A model generated the notes under the pieces. That model was not told the DNA's origin. It worked only from the letters and a program-made list of their open reading frames with translations, and made no database searches. Shown piece by piece: positions 8,027 to 13,566 of a stretch of DNA of 19,206 nt. The translations under genes were made by a program, and so were the position numbers. The stretch spans positions 1-19,206 of the forward strand of contig CAZXCK010000079.1 in assembly GCA_964639225.1 (NCBI GenBank). The letters are read 5' to 3'. The first letter of the stretch is position 1. Each line of letters begins with the position of its first letter. Source of the stretch: CAZXCK01 sp964639225 (GTDB lineage Bacteria; Chloroflexota; Anaerolineae; Aggregatilineales; Phototrophicaceae).

Positions 8027-8051
8027 AGAGCGCACCTGGCTGGTGCGCTCT
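8027..8051 (-). terminator. rplY: Intrinsic terminator of the L25 gene
   Basis: AGAGCGCACC (8027-8036) and GGTGCGCTCT (8042-8051) form a perfect 10-bp stem with a 5-nt loop. On the minus strand it is followed by GTTTATTT. It lies about 48 nt beyond the L25 stop codon, so it ends that transcript before tRNA-Leu. Confidence 0.8.
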
Positions 8052-8098
8052 GATCGAATAGGCATTTTTCCCAGACGAGACTGGGCCAATAGTGACGG

Positions 8099-8758
8099 CT
8101 AATCTTCGTCCTCGTCCTTGCCACGAGCGATGACTTCCGGCTCGGAACCGGCGTCCATCTCTTCTTCCTCGGCCTGTTCTTCGGCCAGCATCTCTGCGCG
8201 CGCCCCCGAAGACTGGGCCACGCGAGCCAGCATTTCGTCAGGATCGTCGAGAATCTCGATGTCGTCACCCAGGTCCAGGTCACGCACGGTAATCGTGTCG
8301 CCCATTTCCTCAAGCACAGACAAATCGACTTCGACATAGCTCATCAGCTTGTCGGGCAGTGCCGACACCTGAATGCTGTTGGCACCAGTCAGCAGAATCC
8401 CCACACGGGACTCGACCGCTGGACTTTCACCAACCAGATGCACCGGAATGGATGCGGTAATCTTGCTGGTGGCGTCGATCACCAGAAAATCGGCATGCAG
8501 AATGGTGCCCTTGAGCACGTCGCGCTGCACTTCACGAGCGAGAACGGTGTGAGTCTCGCCATTTACTTTGATGTCGATCAGGCTGGTACCGCCAGCTTTC
8601 ATCAGAACAACCTGAAGCGGGCGATAGGGTATCTGCAAGCTCATCGGCTCGACTTTGCTGCCGTAAACCGTGACCGGGACCAACCCGTTTGCGCGCAGTT
8701 GGCTCACCTTCTTGCCGGTGATCGTGCGCGGTTCTGCCTCAACAAATAACTCGGCCAC
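8099..8758 (-). CDS. rplY: 50S ribosomal protein L25 (Ctc form)
   Basis: This is the long, two-domain form of L25 that binds 5S rRNA (219 aa). Translation is taken from GTG at 8758 because AAGGAG lies 7 nt upstream and the family begins at AELFVEAEPRT; the open frame extends further upstream without support. Residues 1-90 are the L25 barrel (GKKVSQLRANGLVPVTVYG, KVNGETHTVLAREVQRD). Residues about 95-185 are the TL5/Ctc C-terminal domain (IPVHLVGES, GVLL-like segment, VEVDLS.LEMGDTITVRDL). A strongly acidic tail follows from about 185, rich in Glu and Asp, ending KDEDED. Promoter and terminator are both visible, so it is probably monocistronic. L25 of this type is often linked with general stress expression in Firmicutes; nothing here shows that. 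Confidence 0.95.
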   Translation of the reverse strand: MAELFVEAEPRTITGKKVSQLRANGLVPVTVYGSKVEPMSLQIPYRPLQVVLMKAGGTSLIDIKVNGETHTVLAREVQRDVLKGTILHADFLVIDATSKITASIPVHLVGESPAVESRVGILLTGANSIQVSALPDKLMSYVEVDLSVLEEMGDTITVRDLDLGDDIEILDDPDEMLARVAQSSGARAEMLAEEQAEEEEMDAGSEPEVIARGKDEDED

Positions 8759-8842
8759 TTTCAAACTCCTTGCCTGAAACTGTGTGTGGGGCACGCAGTG
8801 CGGCACATGCCGTCATCTTATGCGGGTGAATGAAGTTTTGAC

Positions 8843-8871
8843 ATTCTAATGGCGTGCCGGGCGTTCGTCAA
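8843..8871 (-). promoter_or_regulatory. Promoter for the L25 gene
   Basis: On the minus strand TTGACG (8866-8871) and TAGAAT (8843-8848) are exactly 17 nt apart, each one mismatch from consensus. The GTG start is about 85 nt downstream. A 9-bp inverted repeat (TGGCGTGCC 8850-8858, GGCACGCCA 8881-8889) brackets the -35 box. Confidence 0.75.
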
Positions 8872-8896
8872 TGCTCATTAGGCACGCCAGAATCAA

Positions 8897-8928
8897 GAGC
8901 AGCTCCCCGATGAACCAGGAAGCTGCTC
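8897..8928 (-). terminator. Possible terminator of tRNA-Gly
   Basis: GAGCAGCT (8897-8904) and AGCTGCTC (8921-8928) form an 8-bp stem with a 16-nt loop, 4 nt beyond the tRNA 3' end. The downstream minus-strand sequence TTGATTCT is only weakly T-rich, so function is uncertain. Confidence 0.4.
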
Positions 8929-8932
8929 GGCG

Positions 8933-9004
8933 AGCGGGTAACGGGACTCGAACCCGTGACATCCTGCTTGGGAAGCAGACGTTCTACCGCTGAACTATAC
9001 CCGC
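8933..9004 (-). tRNA. tRNA-Gly (anticodon CCC)
   Basis: On the minus strand this 72-nt sequence starts GCGGGTA and ends TACCCGC plus discriminator T. The anticodon arm is TCTGC-TTCCCAA-GCAGG, giving CCC. The D arm (TTCAGCGGTAGAA) and T arm (GGTTCGAGTCC) are standard. CCA is not encoded. Its promoter begins only 10 nt upstream of the mature 5' end, so the leader should be very short. Confidence 0.96.
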
Positions 9005-9014
9005 AGTAAACCGA

Positions 9015-9043
9015 AGTCTACAACCGGGCGAACGTTTCGTCAA
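9015..9043 (-). promoter_or_regulatory. Promoter for tRNA-Gly
   Basis: On the minus strand TTGACG (9038-9043) and TAGACT (9015-9020) are 17 nt apart. The layout closely matches the L25 promoter 170 bp away. Confidence 0.75.
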
Positions 9044-9060
9044 GTGTTTGCGCCCTATCC

Positions 9061-9519
9061 TCACAAGCGCACATTCATCTCCAGGATGAGCGATTCGCTG
9101 TCGTAGAAGCCGTCACCATCGGCCTGCAGCAGGCCTTCATAGTTGGCAAACAGCCAGTCCCACAGCGGATCGACCCGTTCCAGCACCGGCTCGGAGTCCT
9201 GCCCCTGCCAGAAGACCTGCACCGCCACCATCATCCGGGCGCGTTCGAGAACATCGAGCACACGCTGGCGATTGTCGTCCTGGCTGCGACTGACCAGCGC
9301 TTTCAGTTCGTCGATATCCTCATCGAAGATGTCGTCGCCAGGCTGGTTGAACTCGATCTCGCCCAGGCGTTCCCCGGCAAACAGCAGTTCAGCGCGCAGG
9401 GGATCGTCAGTTGGGATGATAACGTCATAGTCCAGCGACACACTGCGCAGCGCAGCGCGGACATCCTGGAGCTGCGGGGATCCATCACTGATGACGATGA
9501 AACGCATATAATAGCCCAT
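9061..9519 (-). CDS. Small acidic protein of unknown function
   Basis: I do not recognise this 152-residue protein. The start ATG at 9519 has AGGA 7 nt upstream; a second in-frame ATG at 9507 (MRFIVIS) is possible. It opens with a hydrophobic strand (RFIVISDGS) followed by alternating strands and helices. Its centre (residues about 57-76, GDDIFDEDIDELKALV) is rich in Asp and Glu. Residues 85-105 form a helix (RQRVLDVLERARMMVAVQVF) before a Trp-containing segment (DPLWDWLFANYEGLL). There is no signal peptide or membrane segment. It follows the flavin reductase gene by 15 nt on the same strand, so the two are probably co-transcribed. The fold looks cytoplasmic and globular, and no catalytic motif is apparent. 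Confidence 0.75.
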   Translation of the reverse strand: MGYYMRFIVISDGSPQLQDVRAALRSVSLDYDVIIPTDDPLRAELLFAGERLGEIEFNQPGDDIFDEDIDELKALVSRSQDDNRQRVLDVLERARMMVAVQVFWQGQDSEPVLERVDPLWDWLFANYEGLLQADGDGFYDSESLILEMNVRL

Positions 9520-9534
9520 CGCTGATTCCTAGGA

Positions 9535-10035
9535 TTACAACTCGTCAGCGGCAAACTGCCCCCATTGACGGTTAAAGTAGTTCAACGGAATCGCCGCCTC
9601 GCCGACATGAATCGCCTGTACCTCGCCAACGAAGATCGTATGATCGCCCGCCGGGTACATATGCGCCGTGCGGCAGTCCAGCCAGCCCAGGGCATCGTTC
9701 AGCACCGGGCTGCCACTGGGGGCAGCCTGCCACTGCCAGTCACCATAGGCAAAGCGGTCGGTGACTTCGGGGCGCATCCCCGCGAAGAGCTGCCCCAGGT
9801 CGATCTGATCGTGGCGCAGAATGTTCACCGCGAAAACACCGCTGGCGCTCACCAGTTGGTGGGTATACAGTCGCTGCGCCAGGCACACCAACACCAGAGG
9901 CGGCCTGAGGCTGGCGCTGGTAAACGAACTGACCGTCGCCCCTTTCCACTGATCTTTGTGGACCGTCGTCAGTACGGTTACACCGCTGGTCCAGCGAGCC
10001 AGCGCATCTTTATAGTCTTTCTCGTCGATTGACAT
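9535..10035 (-). CDS. Flavin reductase-like (FMN-binding) family protein
   Basis: This 166-residue protein matches the flavin reductase domain family, which reduces free FMN or FAD with NAD(P)H, often for a partner monooxygenase. Key stretches are WTSGVTVLTT (15-24), GATVSSFTSASLRPPLVLVC (32-51, the flavin phosphate-binding signature), FAVNIL (68-73) and DCRTAHMYPAGDHTIFVGEV near the C-terminus. The ATG at 10035 is chosen because family members start shortly before a helix plus TSGV motif, and GGAG lies about 10 nt upstream. The open frame continues far upstream, but that part is antisense to the GTPase gene. No partner oxygenase is in the window. The next gene, of unknown function, follows closely. 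It may equally act as a flavin-binding protein without a partner. Confidence 0.9.
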   Translation of the reverse strand: MSIDEKDYKDALARWTSGVTVLTTVHKDQWKGATVSSFTSASLRPPLVLVCLAQRLYTHQLVSASGVFAVNILRHDQIDLGQLFAGMRPEVTDRFAYGDWQWQAAPSGSPVLNDALGWLDCRTAHMYPAGDHTIFVGEVQAIHVGEAAIPLNYFNRQWGQFAADEL

Positions 10036-10095
10036 ACAACACAGTCTCCATAATGTGGCACGTTGTCTGGTAAGGATTAACACGCCACTGCAATT

Positions 10096-10101
10096 TGTCA
10101 A
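10096..10101 (-). promoter_or_regulatory. Possible -35 box for the flavin reductase gene
   Basis: On the minus strand TTGACA, a perfect -35 hexamer, lies at 10096-10101. The best downstream candidate 16 nt away is TAATCC, which is a poor -10. It is divergent from the GTPase promoter at 10133-10160. Confidence 0.35.
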
Positions 10102-10132
10102 GCAACTCGCAGGGAATACACACTTTAGCGCC

Positions 10133-10160
10133 TTGCACCGCCCGGCCCGTGTTGTAGAAT
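10133..10160 (+). promoter_or_regulatory. Promoter for the COG0523 GTPase gene
   Basis: TTGCAC (10133-10138) and TAGAAT (10155-10160) are 16 nt apart, about 30 nt upstream of the GTG start. The -10 is identical to that of the L25 gene. Confidence 0.65.
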
Positions 10161-10189
10161 GGCGCAAACAACTGTTCAGGAGATCATCT

Positions 10190-11269
10190 GTGAGCCATCC
10201 AAACCGCGAGGCAATCCCGATAACTATCCTCACCGGATTTCTGGGCGCGGGCAAAACGACTCTGCTCAACAACATTCTGCACGGCGAACACGGCCTGCGC
10301 GTGGCGGTGCTGGTCAACGACTTCGGCGCTATCAATATCGACAGCCAGCTTGTCGTCGGGGTAGAAGAAGACAACACCATCGAACTGTCTAACGGCTGCA
10401 TCTGCTGCACCATTCGCGGCGACCTGCTCCGGGCGATGATCGACCTGGTGCGCCGGCCCGACCCGCCAGAGTACATCATCATCGAGGCCAGCGGCGTATC
10501 TGACCCGCTGGAAATCTCGCTGACATTCCGTTCGCCGGACCTGCACGAGCTGGTGGTCGTCGATGGCGTGCTGACCATTATCGACGCCGAGCAGGTGCTG
10601 TCGCTGGAACGGGAAAACGAAGTGCTGGCCGTGCTTCAGGTGGGCGCGGCAGACATCGTCATCGTCAACAAGATCGACCTGGTCAGCGCTGAAGAACTGG
10701 AAAAAGTGCGCGAGTGGGTGCGCTCTATTATCCCGCAGGCGCGCATCCTGGAGACCAGTCACGGGGAGATTCCGCTGGGACTGGTGCTGGGCGTGGGCCA
10801 GTTCTCACCGGAACGCGCTCTGAATCGCCAGACGCCGGATGTTCACGTCCACGAGGCAGGTGTGCCCAGCGACCATGCTCATGATCACAGCCTGGTCTAT
10901 GACACCTGGAACTGGCAGAGTGACCAGCCATTGTCGCTGCGCGCTGTCCGCCGCGCCATCGACCGGCTGCCGCTGGGCATTTACCGGGCCAAGGGCACGC
11001 TTTATCTGGCCGATGATCCCAATCACCAGGGGGTGATGCAGGTCGTCGGCAAACGAGCCAGCCTGGCCTGGGGCCGTCCCTGGGGGCATACGCTCCCCCA
11101 CACCCAGATCGTCGTCATCGGCACGCACGGTAGCATCGACGCCGACGCGCTTACGACGCTGTTCGACGGCTGTCTGGCAGCCAACGCACCACATTCGGAG
11201 CTGGGACGGCTGGCCAGCAGCGTCCTCGACTGGCTGCGACGCGGACGCGAGACTCCGGGCAGCGATTAA
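10190..11269 (+). CDS. CobW/COG0523-family GTPase, putative metal chaperone
   Basis: This is a G3E-class P-loop GTPase of the CobW/YjiA/ZNG1 group (359 aa). The GTG at 10190 follows AGGAGA (10178-10183) at 6 nt; the frame reads on upstream but crosses the promoter. Motifs: Walker A GFLGAGKT (16-23), the metal-binding CxCC signature GCICC (C70, C72, C73), EASG (99-102), and NKID for guanine recognition (160-163). A His-rich loop HVHEAGVPSDHAHDH (219-233) leads into the C-terminal CobW_C domain. Such proteins use GTP to deliver metal, most often zinc, sometimes cobalt, to client proteins. The adjacent gene for cysteine-free L28 and the nearby cobalamin operon make zinc and cobalt the main candidates. 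The sequence does not decide between them. It is divergent from the flavin reductase gene. Confidence 0.92.
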   Translation: MSHPNREAIPITILTGFLGAGKTTLLNNILHGEHGLRVAVLVNDFGAINIDSQLVVGVEEDNTIELSNGCICCTIRGDLLRAMIDLVRRPDPPEYIIIEASGVSDPLEISLTFRSPDLHELVVVDGVLTIIDAEQVLSLERENEVLAVLQVGAADIVIVNKIDLVSAEELEKVREWVRSIIPQARILETSHGEIPLGLVLGVGQFSPERALNRQTPDVHVHEAGVPSDHAHDHSLVYDTWNWQSDQPLSLRAVRRAIDRLPLGIYRAKGTLYLADDPNHQGVMQVVGKRASLAWGRPWGHTLPHTQIVVIGTHGSIDADALTTLFDGCLAANAPHSELGRLASSVLDWLRRGRETPGSD

Positions 11270-11316
11270 CAGCGCGCCACAACAGCAATTGACAATGGTC
11301 AAGGCTGCCGGTTTGC

Positions 11317-11325
11317 TGGTAAAAT
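11317..11325 (+). promoter_or_regulatory. Possible extended -10 promoter for L28
   Basis: TGG followed by TAAAAT (11320-11325) is an extended -10 element. A TTGACA at 11289-11294 is too far away (25-nt spacer) to be its -35. It would give a leader of about 75 nt containing the dyad at 11368-11388. Confidence 0.4.
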
Positions 11326-11367
11326 GCCATGCGGTCCATCGCAAACGATAAAATACCAAATGTGATT

Positions 11368-11388
11368 CGGGTCAAATAATATAACCCG
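11368..11388. promoter_or_regulatory. Small dyad in the L28 leader
   Basis: CGGGT (11368-11372) and ACCCG (11384-11388) bracket an 11-nt AT-rich centre, just upstream of the GGGAG ribosome site (11394-11398). It could be an operator or a leader hairpin for L28 autoregulation. Chance is possible with 5-bp arms. Confidence 0.3.
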
Positions 11389-11406
11389 ATGGTGGGAGAG
11401 TGAATC

Positions 11407-11646
11407 ATGGCAGGAAAGCGTAAAATCACACAGGTCACGCCGCAGTTTGGCAACAATCGCAGCCATTCGATGAAGGCCACGCGGCGCCAGTTCAAGCCGA
11501 ATATTCAGAGCAAGCGCATCTGGGTTCCGGAAGCGGGCCGCTTTGTCCGCGTCCAGGTGACCGCGCATGAACTGAAGGTCATCGACAAGATCGGCCTGGA
11601 CGCTTTTATGAAACGTCAGGGACGCTCGATCAAGAGCCTGCTGTAA
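11407..11646 (+). CDS. rpmB: 50S ribosomal protein L28, cysteine-free form
   Basis: This 79-residue basic protein matches L28. GNNRSH (15-20) is the family's hallmark. KATRRQFKPNIQSKRIWV and the segment GRFVRVQVTAHELKVIDKIGLDAF (core at about 44-66) follow the usual order. GGGAG (11394-11398) lies 8 nt before the ATG. The protein contains no cysteine at all; even the single Cys found near the N-terminus of many L28 proteins is replaced (KITQVTPQFG). Zinc-binding versions of L28 carry cysteine pairs, so this is the zinc-independent type. The upstream neighbour, 137 nt away, is a COG0523 GTPase, a family often placed under zinc control. Whether this is the only L28 in the genome cannot be seen here. 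A clear terminator follows. Confidence 0.93.
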   Translation: MAGKRKITQVTPQFGNNRSHSMKATRRQFKPNIQSKRIWVPEAGRFVRVQVTAHELKVIDKIGLDAFMKRQGRSIKSLL

Positions 11647-11689
11647 AGCGGGGCCGTCTGCCGAGCAAACCCTGCAGGCGAAAGCACAC

Positions 11690-11726
11690 AACCCTGATGC
11701 ACTTCTGGCATGAGGGTTATTTTTTG
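11690..11726 (+). terminator. Intrinsic terminator of L28
   Basis: AACCCT (11690-11695) pairs with AGGGTT (11713-11718) and ATGC (11697-11700) with GCAT (11708-11711), with one G-G mismatch between. The run ATTTTTTG follows directly. Confidence 0.85.
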
Positions 11727-11773
11727 TACCCGACTATTGACCGCCAGCCTTTGGGAAGTCATAACGATAAGGT

Positions 11774-11790
11774 GTCAAATGTCATTTGAC
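11774..11790. promoter_or_regulatory. 17-bp perfect palindrome, probable operator of the cobalamin uptake operon
   Basis: GTCAAATGTCATTTGAC is perfectly symmetric about T11782. Its right arm covers five of the six bases of the -35 hexamer (11786-11791), so a bound protein should block RNA polymerase. Weaker outer symmetry is present: GATA 11766-11769 with TATC 11793-11796, and CATAAC 11760-11765 with GTTATG 11807-11812. The regulator is not identifiable. Confidence 0.6.
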
Positions 11791-11814
11791 CCTATCATTC
11801 GATTATGTTATGCT
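11786..11814 (+). promoter_or_regulatory. Promoter of the cobalamin uptake operon
   Basis: TTGACC (11786-11791) and TATGCT (11809-11814) are 17 nt apart. Transcription would start at about 11821, about 30 nt before the riboswitch. Confidence 0.75.
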
Positions 11815-11844
11815 CACAAACGATTAACATTATTACACTAACTA

Positions 11845-11975
11845 AAGCACAGGCGCGCCCATGCCCGGACGCAGGGCGCACAATGGGGAAAGACCGGTGA
11901 AAGTCCGGCGCTGTCGCGCAACGGTAAAAGCGGCTCAGATCGCTTAAGCCCGAGGACCCGCCTCCGCTTTAGCTC
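11845..11975 (+). ncRNA. Cobalamin riboswitch
   Basis: The aptamer core is readable: GGGGAAAGACCGGTGAAAGT (11885-11904), then GCGCTGTCGCGCAACGGTAA, and the B12-box-like AGCCCGAGGACCCGCC (about 11947-11962). AGGCG (11851-11855) pairs with CGCCT (11959-11963) as the closing stem P1. These are the conserved elements of the AdoCbl/B12 class. The B12 box carries GAGGAC where many members read GAAGAC or GGAGAC. It precedes an intrinsic terminator and three transport genes, so ligand binding should stop transcription of cobalamin uptake. The ligand form (adenosyl, methyl or aquo) cannot be assigned by eye. Confidence 0.93.
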
Positions 11976-12038
11976 GTGGCCTTCCTTCGCGTAAAAGGGA
12001 ACGAGCGTGGAAATGATTTCCGTAAACTCTACGGCGAC

Positions 12039-12066
12039 AAAACCCCGCTACCCGGCGGGTTTTTTG
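12039..12066 (+). terminator. Riboswitch-controlled terminator (expression platform)
   Basis: CCCGC and GCGGG form the stem around TACCCG, flanked by AAAA on the left and a run of six T on the right. It lies about 70 nt after the aptamer and 220 nt before the first gene, so it is a leader attenuator, not a gene-end terminator. Confidence 0.8.
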
Positions 12067-12173
12067 TTTGTGTACCCCTCTGCTGTACGCTGGACCAACC
12101 GGACAAAGCGCGCAACAAAGGTTACAGATCGGCGCTCAGGTGTACTATGTGACCAGTCTGCACGCGCCTGCTT

Positions 12174-12233
12174 GCTTTCCCCTTTACGCGCATCGAATCC
12201 GGTCATGCCGGCTGCTCTCACAAGGGGGAAAGC
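12174..12233 (+). other. Second structured element in the operon leader
   Basis: GCTTTCCCCTT (12174-12184) pairs with AAGGGGGAAAGC (12222-12233) with one bulged G. A smaller CCGG-TCATG-CCGG hairpin (12199-12211) sits inside. It lies between the attenuator and the first gene, has no T-run and does not include the ribosome site. Its role is unknown; mRNA protection is one option. Confidence 0.45.
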
Positions 12234-12289
12234 CGATATTTGACGTGCAGCATCTATTCACATGACGCCAGTAGAGGAGAAACCGCAAC

Positions 12290-13501
12290 ATGAAACGACT
12301 GCCATCTGTTCGTCTGGTTGCGCTGTTCGCGCTGGTGGCGCTGATCGCCACCTTCGCCCCAGTCACCGCCCAGGACGCCCCCCCAACGCAGAACCTCACC
12401 GATGCCTGTGTCGAAAATTTCGACCCTGATACGGATTACTTCCCGGATAAGATTGAGATCGTCAATGCCACCGGCTTTGAGGTCGAATACTTCAACCATT
12501 ACAAAGTCGTCACCGTAACGCGCCCCTGGCCGGGAGCCGATGAGGACGCCGCGGTGACCTATGTGCTGGTGCAGTGTGGCACCCCGGCTCCGGATGATAT
12601 CGAAGCCGACGCCGTCATCAACGTGCCGGTGAACACCTTCGTCAGCATGTCCACGACTTACCTGCCCTATATGGACCTGTTCGGTGTGCTCGACGGACTG
12701 GTGGGCGTCGATATGGCGTCGCTGGCCAGCAATGAGGCTGTGCTGGACAAGGCTGCCGCCGGTGAGCTGGTCGATATCGCCCCTAACTTCAACGTGGACA
12801 TTGAGACAGCCATCGACCTGGACCCGGAACTGATCTTCACTTACGGTTTTGGCTTCGAGACCGACAGCTATCTACAACTGACCAGCGCCGGGCTACCGGT
12901 GGCGCTCAACGGCGAATTCGCCGAGATCACGCCGCTGGCCCGCGCCGAATGGGGCAAATATCTCAGCCTGTTCTTCAACGCGGAAGCCATCGCCGAAGCC
13001 GATTACAGCGCCATCCTGGACGAATACGCCGAGTTGAGCGAAATGGCCGCCCAGGTCGAAGACAGCCCGACCGTGTTCCTGAACTCGCCGTTTGACGGCG
13101 TGTGGTACATGCCAGGCGGTGTGAGCTACATGGCGACCTTCCTGCAGGACGCCAACGTTGACTACCTGTGGTCCGACGACGACTCGACGGGTGTCCTGTT
13201 CCTGGACTTTGAAGCCGTGTTTGATATCGCCGCCGACGCGGACTTCTGGATCAACGCCAACCAGTTCTGGACGACGGTCGATGATGCTCTGGCCGAAGAC
13301 TCGCGCTACGGCGAGTTTGAGGCGTTACAGACTGGCGACGTGTGGATCAACAACCTGACGACCAACGAACTCGGCGCCAACGACTTCTTCGAGTCTGGCG
13401 CGGCCTATCCGAATCTCATCCTGGCCGATCTGGTCGCCATCTTCCACCCGGAACTGCTGCCCGATCACGAATTCGTCTATTATCAGCAACTGGCTGAGTA
13501 A
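12290..13501 (+). CDS. btuF: Cobalamin ABC transporter substrate-binding protein (BtuF-like)
   Basis: This is a secreted periplasmic-binding-protein-type receptor of the BtuF/FecB class (403 aa). It has a strong ribosome site (GAGGAG) before the ATG. Residues 1-27 form a signal peptide: MKR, a hydrophobic core (LVALFALVALIATFA) and a likely cleavage after TAQ. The segment around residues 125-180 (MDLFGVLDGLVGVD, then LDPELIFTYGF) and the C-terminal LADLVAIFHPELL are typical of the family. There is no lipobox cysteine, so it is not an obvious lipoprotein; the only cysteines are at about 40 and 100. The cobalamin assignment rests on the riboswitch; the fold alone would also fit iron-siderophore or heme uptake. 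It is first in a three-gene operon and is separated from the permease gene by a strong hairpin. Confidence 0.85.
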   Translation: MKRLPSVRLVALFALVALIATFAPVTAQDAPPTQNLTDACVENFDPDTDYFPDKIEIVNATGFEVEYFNHYKVVTVTRPWPGADEDAAVTYVLVQCGTPAPDDIEADAVINVPVNTFVSMSTTYLPYMDLFGVLDGLVGVDMASLASNEAVLDKAAAGELVDIAPNFNVDIETAIDLDPELIFTYGFGFETDSYLQLTSAGLPVALNGEFAEITPLARAEWGKYLSLFFNAEAIAEADYSAILDEYAELSEMAAQVEDSPTVFLNSPFDGVWYMPGGVSYMATFLQDANVDYLWSDDDSTGVLFLDFEAVFDIAADADFWINANQFWTTVDDALAEDSRYGEFEALQTGDVWINNLTTNELGANDFFESGAAYPNLILADLVAIFHPELLPDHEFVYYQQLAE

Positions 13502-13509
13502 TATCACCG

Positions 13510-13540
13510 GCGGGGAGCAGACGTGCAGCCTGCTCCCCGC
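13510..13540 (+). other. Intercistronic 11-bp hairpin between binding protein and permease genes
   Basis: GCGGGGAGCAG (13510-13520) and CTGCTCCCCGC (13530-13540) pair perfectly around a 9-nt loop, starting 8 nt after the stop codon. No T-run follows. Such hairpins can stabilise the upstream message, giving more binding protein than permease. That role is inferred here. Confidence 0.6.
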
Positions 13541-13566
13541 GTTGAAAGCAACGGAGTTAGTAAGTG

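Noticed and set aside
10036..10578. N-terminal extension of the flavin reductase frame
   Set aside because: The extension is antisense to the GTPase gene and to its promoter; family alignment starts at the ATG at 10035.
12007..12265. Small plus-strand frames in the cobalamin leader
   Set aside because: They run through the riboswitch terminator, lack good ribosome sites, and their sequence is explained by RNA structure.
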